NCBI GenBank assembly: GCA_019309245.1
Contig: JAFDGP010000070.1
Span: 1-9,825 of the forward strand
From: Deltaproteobacteria bacterium
GTDB taxonomy: Bacteria > Desulfobacterota > Desulfobacteria > Desulfobacterales > C00003060
DNA length: 9,825 bases
Direction of reading: 5' to 3'
A program made the translations under genes and the position numbers. The notes beneath the pieces are model-generated. The model saw only the letters and a program-made list of their open reading frames with translations. It ran no database searches and was not told the DNA's origin. The stretch's first letter is position 1; each line of letters begins with the position of its first letter. This document shows positions 1 to 5,795 of this stretch, piece by piece.

Positions 1-496
1 CAACCTGATCCAGTTGTTGTTCTGTCAACCGGGCCAGAAAGTATGACTGTTCTTTGCCGGGGTCGAGGCCCTTTAGCAGGCAAGGCCTGCCTTGGGCTGT
101 TTGGCCGATTCGGGCGTAGTGCCCGGTGGCCAGCGTGTTGGCACCGAGTCGTTTGGCATGCTCGACCAGCAGGCCGAATTTGATGTGCCGGTTGCATACG
201 ATGCACGGATTCGGGGTCAGCCCCGCCCGATAGCCTTCGGCGAAATATTGCACCACGTATTTTTGAAAAGCCCGGGAACAGTCGATAATTTCCAGCGGAA
301 TGCCAATCCGTTCAGCACTCCGGCGAGCAGCCGTAACGGCGCGGCTGTCTTGAGGCTGTTTCGGCTCCTTTTGGAAGATTTCGTAGCCAGTGAGAAAATG
401 AAGACCGATAACCTCAAAACCTTCCTCCTTGAGGAGGGTTGCCGCCACCGCAGAATCAATGCCACCGCTTAAAGCGACAGCCACGACCTTTTTCAT
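1..496 (-). CDS. mnmA: tRNA-specific 2-thiouridylase MnmA, N-terminal part (runs off the left edge)
   Basis: MnmA activates U34 of Lys, Glu and Gln tRNAs with ATP and inserts sulfur to give 2-thiouridine, in the cytoplasm. The first 165 codons are visible; the C-terminal half lies outside the window. Seen: the PP-loop ATP-pyrophosphatase motif SGGIDS at residues 10-15, NPCIVCNRHIKF at 96-107 carrying the conserved catalytic-region cysteine (C101), ATGHYAR at 123-129, and a KEQSYFL segment at 148-154, all in family order. C98 and C101 form a CxxC pair; in E. coli the first position is, as I recall, an aspartate, so this may be the iron-sulfur-binding form. The ATG overlaps the stop of the upstream ferredoxin gene as ATGA, which indicates translational coupling and fixes this start. 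Identity is very secure; the cluster idea is inference. Confidence 0.96.
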   Translation of the reverse strand, partial: MKKVVAVALSGGIDSAVAATLLKEEGFEVIGLHFLTGYEIFQKEPKQPQDSRAVTAARRSAERIGIPLEIIDCSRAFQKYVVQYFAEGYRAGLTPNPCIVCNRHIKFGLLVEHAKRLGANTLATGHYARIGQTAQGRPCLLKGLDPGKEQSYFLARLTEQQLDQV

Positions 497-921
497 GTAA
501 GGGCCGGATGGTCGACAGTGCTGATCTCCATGGCCCGTGTGGGACACGCCGGTACACAGAGCCCACAGACACTGCATTTTTTGTGGTTGAACACAACACT
601 CATCTCAGGTCGCTTGATGGAAAGCGCGCCGGTGGGACATACGGCCGTGCATGCACCACAGTGCGTACATCGGTTCCTATTGCGGTTGATGTCCTGGCCT
701 ACGGGTGTGACCTGGATGCCGTGTTCTTTGAGGTAACGCACCCCGCGGTTGAAGTCTTTCTTGTTCCCGGACAGCTCCAGGACCATGATGCCCTCTTTTC
801 GGGGCAGTATGGTTGCCTTGAGGATGTTGAAGGTCAGGTTATAATCAATGGCCAGGTAGCACACGATGGGCTTTCCAACCTCGGTCTTTGGAAATTGCAG
901 AACCAGCATTCTGGAATACAT
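493..921 (-). CDS. NIL-domain protein with two [4Fe-4S] ferredoxin motifs
   Basis: A 142-residue, probably cytoplasmic iron-sulfur protein. Residues about 1-75 match the NIL fold, the small ligand-binding-like domain named from the MetN methionine importer; the segment around FNILKATILPRKEG (31-44) is typical. Two CxxCxxCxxxCP motifs follow: C85/C88/C91/C95 and C116/C119/C122/C126, enough for two [4Fe-4S] clusters. From recall, homologues in methanogens and Desulfovibrio are needed for building homocysteine from sulfide, so a role in sulfur transfer or in electron delivery to sulfur chemistry is reasonable. Here the gene lies directly before mnmA with an ATGA overlap, which points to tRNA thiolation instead of, or besides, homocysteine. 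A GAGG ribosome-binding site (928-931) sits 6 bases before the ATG. Domain call is secure; exact role unknown. Confidence 0.9.
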   Translation of the reverse strand: MYSRMLVLQFPKTEVGKPIVCYLAIDYNLTFNILKATILPRKEGIMVLELSGNKKDFNRGVRYLKEHGIQVTPVGQDINRNRNRCTHCGACTAVCPTGALSIKRPEMSVVFNHKKCSVCGLCVPACPTRAMEISTVDHPALT

Positions 922-990
922 GAAACACCTCTTTGAAAGGTTGCACGCGGGTTGCCGAAGGCCAGCCCAACGGCTCGGATGATGGAAGCG

Positions 991-1019
991 TTTAAATCAG
1001 AGCAACGACCGTTTGTCAA
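991..1019 (-). promoter_or_regulatory. Sigma-70-like promoter for the NIL-ferredoxin/mnmA unit
   Basis: On the minus strand a perfect -35 box TTGACA (1019 to 1014) is followed after exactly 17 bases by TTTAAA (996 to 991), which matches the -10 consensus at 4 of 6 positions. The predicted start near 984 gives a leader of about 60 bases before the ATG at 921. It lies in the 232-base gap between the phosphatidyltransferase and ferredoxin genes, supporting a separate transcription unit here. I see no riboswitch or intrinsic terminator in the rest of the gap. Confidence 0.6.
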
Positions 1020-1055
1020 CACGACTTCAGCGCCGGTGCGGTCTACGATGCTTGG

Positions 1056-1065
1056 TTTCCGGAAA
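1056..1065. repeat. 10-bp perfect palindrome upstream of the NIL-ferredoxin promoter
   Basis: TTTCCGGAAA reads the same on both strands. Its centre is about 75 bases upstream of the predicted transcription start, a position where activator sites occur. A 10-bp palindrome can arise by chance, and no second copy is seen in this gap, so a regulatory role is only a possibility. Confidence 0.25.
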
Positions 1066-1153
1066 ACGGGGCCTCAAGAGCCGGCAGGGCCACGTTATAT
1101 TCCCCTTCAGGAGGATACCTGGCGCGGGGCCTGAGGGATGCAGAAGGAGGGGG

Positions 1154-1753
1154 TCATCCTTGACGAGACATCTTGTAGACATGGACCATGCGTTGACAGG
1201 CGGTCATGTTGGTCATCAAGGCAAGTACCACGAGTCCGGCAAGAAACTGGCGGGTAAACAGCATGATCGTGATGACGACAAAACGCTCCATCCGGGTAAA
1301 CCATCCCGTCTTGCAGGCCATCCCAAGACCCTCAGCCCTGGCGCGGGTGTAGCTGACCATCAATGATCCAAACATAGTCACAAAGCACAGCAGGACCAGC
1401 CCATGACAGGAGCGGACCACAGACCAATACAGCAATCCACATAAAAGGGCTGCTTCGGAATACCGGTCCAGGCATGAATCCAAAAAGGCTCCGAACGGAG
1501 AAACTCGGCCTGAGGTTCTGGCCACCGCCCCATCCAGGGCGTCAAAAGGACCGGATACCAGAAAAAGCCACGCCCCTGCGACAAGGTGATCGGCTGCCAC
1601 AGCGATGCCTGCAAAGAGCGCTAGAAGGGCGCCAGCGATGGAAAGCAGGTTAGGATGGATACCGGTTCGTGAGAGCAGGGAGGCCAGTGGTCCGACGATG
1701 AAGCCCGTCCGCAGCTTTACCCAGTCGGTCAGTGTCCGGTGTTCACGCGCCAT
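1154..1753 (-). CDS. CDP-alcohol phosphatidyltransferase, probably phosphatidylinositol-phosphate synthase
   Basis: An integral inner-membrane enzyme of 199 residues that should swap CMP of CDP-diacylglycerol for an alcohol. The full family signature DxxDGxxAR(x8)GxxxDxxxD is present: D71, D74, G75, R79, G88, D92, D96 (numbered from the ATG at 1753). About six hydrophobic segments are visible. The SYTRARAEGLG segment (134-144) resembles inositol-phosphate-using members, and ino1 lies immediately upstream, so the likely acceptor is myo-inositol-3-phosphate (1L-myo-inositol-1-phosphate), giving phosphatidylinositol phosphate. Start: the frame extends back to a TTG at 1822 that overlaps the ino1 stop (TTGA), but the extra 23 residues are Pro/Gly-rich and unlike the family, so the ATG is preferred although its ribosome-binding site is poor. 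Alternatives are a di-myo-inositol-phosphate or phosphatidylglycerol-phosphate synthase; no cytidylyltransferase is seen nearby. Family certain, substrate inferred. Confidence 0.85.
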   Translation of the reverse strand: MAREHRTLTDWVKLRTGFIVGPLASLLSRTGIHPNLLSIAGALLALFAGIAVAADHLVAGAWLFLVSGPFDALDGAVARTSGRVSPFGAFLDSCLDRYSEAALLCGLLYWSVVRSCHGLVLLCFVTMFGSLMVSYTRARAEGLGMACKTGWFTRMERFVVITIMLFTRQFLAGLVVLALMTNMTACQRMVHVYKMSRQG

Positions 1754-1818
1754 GATTGTTTGCAGGCAAGCCCTGTGCGTTGTGTATGGGTGTGCGGGAC
1801 CGGGGCCGGGTATGGCCC

Positions 1819-2922
1819 TCAATTGTCTTTGGTGCCCGCAATAAAGTCTTCCATCATCTTGAAACCGTCGTCATCAGGGAACTGCCTGGGCGGATGTTTC
1901 ATAAAATAGGCCGAAGGGGAATATAAAACGCCTCCTTTGCCCCTGTCCAAGGCCAGCTTACAGCACCGGATGGCATCAATGGCAATACCGGCGGAATTCG
2001 GAGAATCTTCCACAGAGAGCCGCAGCTCCAGGTCCATGGGAACGTCGCCGAAGAGCTTTCCTTCCATGCGGATAAAGCAGACCTTATTGTCCCGTTGCCA
2101 CGGCACGTAGTCGCTGGGGCCAATATGAATGTTTTCCGACGCCAACCGGTGTGACAACACAGATTGAACGGACTCTGTTTTTGATTCCCGCTTGCTGACC
2201 AGCCTGTCCCGGTCCAGCATGTTGAGAAAATCGGTATTGCCGCCGGTGTTGAGCTGGTACGTTCGTTCCAGTTTAACCCCCCTTTGTTTGAATAGATTTG
2301 CCAGGGCCCTGTGGGTGATGGTGGCGCCCAGCTGGCTCTTGATATCGTCTCCGATGATGGGAAGCCCTTTCTTCTTGAACCGCTCAGCCCATTCGGGATT
2401 GCTCGCGATAAAGACCGGCATGCAGTTGATCAAAGCGACCCCGGCGTCAAGGGCGCACTGCGCATAAAACCGGACCGCCTTTTCAGAGCCGACCGGCAGG
2501 TAGTTGAGCATGATTTCTGTCCCGGCATCTTTGAGCGTACGAACGATGTCCCGTTTGCTGGATTCTTTTTCGTCGCTGACTACAAAGGTGCGCTTCTCGT
2601 CGTAAGCCATCATGTGCTTTGCCACACCGTCCAGCACCTTTCCCATGGAGACCTTGACACCACTTTTGGGCACGTTGCGATGAAATACCGTGGTACAGTT
2701 GGGAGGTTGAAAGATGGCCTGGGACACATCTTTTCCGACCTTTCTTTTGTCTACGTCAAAGGCTGCAACCACCTTCACGTCATAGGGCCTGTAGCCGCCG
2801 ATGTCCCAGTGCATCAGGCCGATCGCGTTTTTATCCTTTTTCCCCCGGTAATAGGCGATGCCTTGTAGCAGCGCGCTTGCACAGTTTCCAAGCCCTACGA
2901 CCGCAATCCTAATCTTGGCCAT
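1819..2922 (-). CDS. ino1: myo-Inositol-3-phosphate synthase (Ino1)
   Basis: A cytoplasmic NAD-dependent enzyme that cyclises glucose-6-phosphate to 1D-myo-inositol 3-phosphate (EC 5.5.1.4), the committed step to inositol. Its 367 residues match the compact prokaryotic (actinobacterial/archaeal) form, not the longer eukaryotic one. Seen: an N-terminal Rossmann motif GLGNCAS (10-16), GDDIKSQLGATITHR (191-205), NTGGNTDFLNM (225-235), an ESKTESVQS segment (246-254) with the catalytic-region lysine, and EDSPNSAG (305-312). All are hallmark blocks of the family. The ATG is set by a strong AGGAGG 8 bases upstream. The phosphatidyltransferase follows 65 bases downstream on the same strand, so the pair probably feeds inositol phosphate into lipid. 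Inositol lipids are unusual in proteobacteria. Confidence 0.96.
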   Translation of the reverse strand: MAKIRIAVVGLGNCASALLQGIAYYRGKKDKNAIGLMHWDIGGYRPYDVKVVAAFDVDKRKVGKDVSQAIFQPPNCTTVFHRNVPKSGVKVSMGKVLDGVAKHMMAYDEKRTFVVSDEKESSKRDIVRTLKDAGTEIMLNYLPVGSEKAVRFYAQCALDAGVALINCMPVFIASNPEWAERFKKKGLPIIGDDIKSQLGATITHRALANLFKQRGVKLERTYQLNTGGNTDFLNMLDRDRLVSKRESKTESVQSVLSHRLASENIHIGPSDYVPWQRDNKVCFIRMEGKLFGDVPMDLELRLSVEDSPNSAGIAIDAIRCCKLALDRGKGGVLYSPSAYFMKHPPRQFPDDDGFKMMEDFIAGTKDN

Positions 2923-2930
2923 ACAGAAAA

Positions 2931-2936
2931 CCTCCT
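2931..2936 (-). promoter_or_regulatory. Strong ribosome-binding site of ino1
   Basis: AGGAGG on the minus strand ends 8 bases before the ino1 ATG. It is a full Shine-Dalgarno match and decides the start codon of ino1. Confidence 0.85.
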
Positions 2937-3121
2937 CCGTACCCGATAGCTACGGCAAAATCTCGCAGGCGTGCTTGTAGTAAGCTTGAAAAATTTTTGA
3001 ATCTGTACATCAGCCACCGGCAGTCGTACGTCAGCACACCCTTCCGGTAGCCACGCCGAAACCGGTACCACATCAATGACGCCTTCCAACTCATGATACA
3101 CGGATTCAAACAAACTTGACC

Positions 3122-3148
3122 ATTAGTACAAGATTACGGAAATATCAA
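3122..3148 (-). promoter_or_regulatory. Weak candidate promoter for ino1
   Basis: On the minus strand TTGATA (3148 to 3143) matches the -35 consensus at 5 of 6 positions. The best -10-like stretch downstream is ACTAAT (3127 to 3122), with a short 15-base spacer. It would give an ino1 leader of roughly 190 bases. The match is marginal and ino1 could instead be read through from the phosphatase gene. Confidence 0.3.
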
Positions 3149-3186
3149 GGGCTTTTCGCCTCTTACCGGGCCGGAGGCCGTTTGGA

Positions 3187-4029
3187 CTATTTTGCCGGCT
3201 GCGTTTCAGCGGTCTGTGCAGAGATGATCCCGTCAACCACCTGTGCCCAGCCGATGGGCCCGGGCTTTTTCGAATAAATGACCGAGTCGATCCCGGACAC
3301 GGGTTCCCATGAACCGTCTTTTTTTTGGATTACCGCAGGGATGTCTACCTGCCTGAACATGGCGATATCATTAGCGCTGTCTCCAAGGCCCACGGTGACA
3401 AGGTGGCGATCCGGCAGGGCCTGCGCGTACAGGCGCCTCAGGATCATGACGGCTTTGCCTTTATCATTGTCGCCTGTGAGGTGATAAAAGCGCCCCCCTC
3501 TTGTTATCTTAAGCCCTTTGGTTTCCGCCATGCGTTCAACGACCGGCAGGGCCGTCGGATCGTCTTCAAGAATAAAGGGCTCCGAATATTCCCGGCGGGT
3601 TGCCAATTGCGCATCACGTGCCGACAGCCCTGTGAGGGACACGATTTGGGAGATGCTCATCTCGGAGAACCCTGTCATGAGGACGCCCGTTGCAGACTTG
3701 ATGCTTTTCCACAGGTCACAGAGCGCCTTATAGGGAATTCCAAGCTCTTTCACCCAGTATCCGTCCCTTTTAACAAGGCCGTTTTTGGCTATCCCTCGCG
3801 CCGCGGCCGGCACGAAGACCGCGCCGCCATTTTCCACCACAAAGGGACCATCAAGGCCCATAAGGCTGCGGAGCCTCTCGATCTCGGCCCGGGTCTTGCT
3901 GCTGCACACAATCACAGGGACGCCCCGTTCTTTAAGGGCGGCCAACGTCCCCTCGACCTCCTTAAAGCCATAGGTGTCATGATCGATCAAGGTTCCGTCC
4001 AGGTCCGTAAAAATCAGCAACTGTCGCAT
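3187..4029 (-). CDS. gpgP: Mannosyl/glucosyl-3-phosphoglycerate phosphatase (HAD IIB, MPGP family)
   Basis: A 280-residue cytoplasmic HAD phosphatase that removes the phosphate from glucosyl- or mannosyl-3-phosphoglycerate to give the compatible solute glucosylglycerate or mannosylglycerate. Seen: motif I DLDGT with nucleophile D9 and acid/base D11, motif II VCSSKTRAE (41-49), ENGGAV (66-71), the family-specific GGRFYHLTGDNDKGKA (178-193) with motif III lysine K190, and motif IV GLGDSAND (214-221) with metal-binding D217 and D221. Length is normal for the MPGP family. The ATG has GAGGGAG upstream, ending 6 bases before it. It diverges from a GpgS-like glycosyltransferase across 123 bases, which favours the glucosyl substrate, but enzymes of this family often take both, so the specificity is inferred. 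The symbol follows that context. Confidence 0.88.
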   Translation of the reverse strand: MRQLLIFTDLDGTLIDHDTYGFKEVEGTLAALKERGVPVIVCSSKTRAEIERLRSLMGLDGPFVVENGGAVFVPAAARGIAKNGLVKRDGYWVKELGIPYKALCDLWKSIKSATGVLMTGFSEMSISQIVSLTGLSARDAQLATRREYSEPFILEDDPTALPVVERMAETKGLKITRGGRFYHLTGDNDKGKAVMILRRLYAQALPDRHLVTVGLGDSANDIAMFRQVDIPAVIQKKDGSWEPVSGIDSVIYSKKPGPIGWAQVVDGIISAQTAETQPAK

Positions 4030-4069
4030 TTAAATCTCCCTCGGATTTGAAGAAGAGTTGACCAAAATA

Positions 4070-4090
4070 CCTATCTATAATATTGATAGG
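4070..4090. promoter_or_regulatory. Inverted repeat around a -10 box in the divergent gpgP/gpgS region (possible operator)
   Basis: CCTATC (4070-4075) and GATAGG (4085-4090) form a perfect 6-bp inverted repeat with a 9-base AT-only spacer. The spacer contains TATAAT on the plus strand (4076-4081) and TATTAT on the minus strand (4082 to 4077). A dimeric regulator bound here would cover the -10 regions of both directions. The plus-strand -10 is a perfect match but has no good -35 at 16-18 bases; TTGACC at 4058-4063 is only 12 bases away, which may mean activator dependence. Confidence 0.5.
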
Positions 4091-4106
4091 CGTTTGAAAA
4101 GGCCAA
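4077..4106 (-). promoter_or_regulatory. Candidate promoter for the gpgP phosphatase gene
   Basis: On the minus strand TTGGCC (4106 to 4101, 4 of 6) lies 18 bases before TATTAT (4082 to 4077, 5 of 6). Transcription would start near 4070 and give a leader of about 40 bases to the ATG at 4029. The -10 box sits inside the inverted repeat at 4070-4090, shared with the opposite-strand TATAAT. Confidence 0.5.
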
Positions 4107-4152
4107 GGCAAAAATCGGCGGAGTATGTTGCTGCCAGGACAAGGGAGAACAC

Positions 4153-5364
4153 ATGATAGAAGAAAATCCACAAGACATTCAGAAGGCTGAGCTGATCGTC
4201 GGCATTCCGTCGTACAATGAAGCAGCGCTGATTTCCTATCCAACTGAGAGGGCCAGTGAGGGGCTGGTCAAATATTTTGGAGATAAAAACAGCGTGATCA
4301 TCAATTGCGACAACTACTCCACAGACGGCACCCGAGAGGCCTTCTTGAATACGGCCACAGAGGTACCCAAGATCTATATATCGACACCGGAAGGGGTGCG
4401 TGGAAAGGGAAATAATTTCAAGAACCTGTTCAAAAAGGCGTGTGAGTTGCAGGCCCGGGCGGTCATTGTGGTGGATGCAGACCTCAAGAGCATTACGCCG
4501 AGATGGATCAAGGGGCTTGGCGAGCCGCTTTTTGATGATTTCGGTTTTGTGGCGCCGCTTTATGTGCGCCACAAGTATGACGGAACCATTACAAACAACA
4601 TCGCCTATCCCATGACACGGTGCCTGTACGGCCGGCGGGTGCGGCAGCCTATCGGGGGGGACTTCGGCTTTTCCGGGGAGCTGGCGGAGGTCTATCTCCA
4701 GCAGAAAGACTGGACGCCTGCTGTGGCGGAATACGGAATCGATATCTGGATGACGACCACTGCGATGTGCCACGGGGAGGCCATCTGTCAATCCTATATG
4801 GGCCGGCCCAAGGTCCACAAGCCCAAGGATCCGGGTGAGTCGTTGGGGCCGATGTTCAGCCAAGTGGTTGGCACCATTTTTGACATGATGATCAAAAATA
4901 GCGTGTTTTGGAAAGAGGTTCGGTGGAGCAAACCCACCGCAATCTATGGGTTTGGATTGGGTGAGATGGAGATGCCCCCGCCGGTCGACGTGGACCTGGA
5001 GCGTCTTTACGAAAAATTTCGAACCGGCTTTGAGGCATATTCATCCTTGTGGCAAGATGTCCTAACCAAAAACCTTTTCAGAAAGCTCTCTGAGGTCAGG
5101 GCGCTTCCCCTGTCCGGTTTTGAGTTTCCCGCAAACCTGTGGGCGGAAACGCTTGTCGATTTCGCTGTCGCCTACAAGGCGGGCAAGGACAGGGAACGTC
5201 TCATGGACAGCTTGATTCCGATCTATTTTGGACGGACCTGTTCCTTTGTGATTGAGTCGGAGCCCATGACGATTCAACAGGCCGAAGAACTTATTGAGGA
5301 GCAATGTTCCGTTTTCGAGTGCGCCAAGCCCTATTTGCTTAAGAGGTGGTTTGGGGCGGAGTAA
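4153..5364 (+). CDS. gpgS: Glucosyl-3-phosphoglycerate synthase-like glycosyltransferase
   Basis: A 403-residue retaining GT-A glycosyltransferase expected to transfer a sugar (probably glucose) from a nucleotide sugar to 3-phosphoglycerate, the first step to glucosylglycerate. Seen: PSYNEA (19-24) opening the nucleotide-binding fold, a DNYSTDGT block (53-60), GVRGKGNNFKNLF (81-93), the metal-binding DAD at 108-110 within VVDADLKSITP, QPIGGDFGFSGE (165-176) and EYGIDIWMTTTA (193-204), the latter two matching acceptor/product-site blocks of GT81 enzymes. The extra C-terminal region of about 150 residues, mostly helical by eye, fits the longer GpgS type rather than the roughly 320-residue mycobacterial type. 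An AGGGAG site ends 5 bases before the ATG. Its divergent partner is the matching phosphatase. A mannosyl donor or a mannosyl-3-phosphoglycerate synthase role is the main alternative. Confidence 0.82.
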   Translation: MIEENPQDIQKAELIVGIPSYNEAALISYPTERASEGLVKYFGDKNSVIINCDNYSTDGTREAFLNTATEVPKIYISTPEGVRGKGNNFKNLFKKACELQARAVIVVDADLKSITPRWIKGLGEPLFDDFGFVAPLYVRHKYDGTITNNIAYPMTRCLYGRRVRQPIGGDFGFSGELAEVYLQQKDWTPAVAEYGIDIWMTTTAMCHGEAICQSYMGRPKVHKPKDPGESLGPMFSQVVGTIFDMMIKNSVFWKEVRWSKPTAIYGFGLGEMEMPPPVDVDLERLYEKFRTGFEAYSSLWQDVLTKNLFRKLSEVRALPLSGFEFPANLWAETLVDFAVAYKAGKDRERLMDSLIPIYFGRTCSFVIESEPMTIQQAEELIEEQCSVFECAKPYLLKRWFGAE

Positions 5365-5399
5365 GGCTTCGCGTTTTCGCCAGGCAATGGAGGGAAGGT

Positions 5400-5783
5400 A
5401 TGAAAAAAAAGATCTTGATTGTTGATGATGAAGAGGTAATCCGTTTGCTTTACGGCGAGGAGCTTGAGGAAGAGGGCTACGACGTGATTACTGCTGGAAG
5501 CGGCCACGGTCTGATCGAATTGATCAAAAAGGAAAAGCCGGACCTCGTCGTGTTGGATATCAAGATGGCCGAACACGACGGCCTGGATCTGCTCCAGGAT
5601 ATTCGGAAAAATTTTTACAATATTCCCGTCATCTTATGCTCTGCTTATTCGTCTTTCAAGGGGGATCTGAAGTCGATTGCGGCAGATTACTACGTGGTGA
5701 AAAGTGCGGACTTGACGGAACTCAAGCAAAAAATCAAGATGGCCCTTGAAGGCCACATTCCCGGCGGGCCGGACGAGGGCTGA
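5400..5783 (+). CDS. Stand-alone response regulator receiver (CheY-like)
   Basis: A 127-residue cytoplasmic protein made of one receiver domain and no output domain. All key residues are present: acidic pair D9/D10, phospho-acceptor D53 in LVVLDIKM, S81 in place of the usual Thr, and K101 in YYVVKS. It should be phosphorylated by an unlinked histidine kinase and act through protein contact. The start is the ATG at 5400, backed by GGAGG 6 bases upstream; the open frame reaches back to 5346 but the extra 18 residues do not fit the family, which begins KKILIVDDE. It lies 35 bases after the glycosyltransferase and 12 bases before the mutase, so it is very likely in their operon. Its partner and target are unknown; no kinase is in the window. 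Confidence 0.92.
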   Translation: MKKKILIVDDEEVIRLLYGEELEEEGYDVITAGSGHGLIELIKKEKPDLVVLDIKMAEHDGLDLLQDIRKNFYNIPVILCSAYSSFKGDLKSIAADYYVVKSADLTELKQKIKMALEGHIPGGPDEG

Positions 5784-5795
5784 CAGGGAGGAACC

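Larger units (their letters stand above)
2923..3186 (-). other. 264-base leader/intergenic region before ino1, with a doubtful small ORF
   Basis: This gap between the phosphatase gene and ino1 holds no recognised gene or RNA. On the minus strand two frames stay open through most of it. The more protein-like one starts at a TTG at 3113 and ends at 2895, inside ino1 (72 codons). It lacks a convincing ribosome-binding site and resembles nothing I know, so I do not call it a gene. No terminator with a T-run is seen after the phosphatase stop; GGCCTCCGGCC (about 3169-3180) could only form a 4-bp stem. A long ino1 leader is the simplest reading. Confidence 0.35.

Noticed and set aside
439..936. 165-codon plus-strand open frame opposite the NIL-ferredoxin gene
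   Set aside because: It lies antisense to a gene with eight conserved cluster cysteines and has no family resemblance; it is a shadow.
1081..1145. Possible terminator after the phosphatidyltransferase gene
   Set aside because: CCCTCAGG can pair with CCTGAAGGG on the minus strand, but the loop is long, the stem has a bulge and no T-run follows.
3150..3186. GC-rich hairpin as terminator after the phosphatase gene
   Set aside because: Only a GGCC/GGCC 4-bp stem forms and no T-run follows it.
3325..4050. 241-codon plus-strand open frame opposite the phosphatase
   Set aside because: The opposite strand carries all four HAD motifs with a ribosome-binding site; this frame has neither motifs nor a start signal.
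4075..4863. 262-codon minus-strand open frame opposite the glycosyltransferase
   Set aside because: His/Arg/Leu-rich shadow of a well-supported gene, with no recognisable domain.
5346..5399. Longer receiver protein starting at the upstream ATG at 5346
   Set aside because: The start would lie inside the glycosyltransferase gene, the extra residues do not fit receiver domains, and the ATG at 5400 has an excellent ribosome-binding site.
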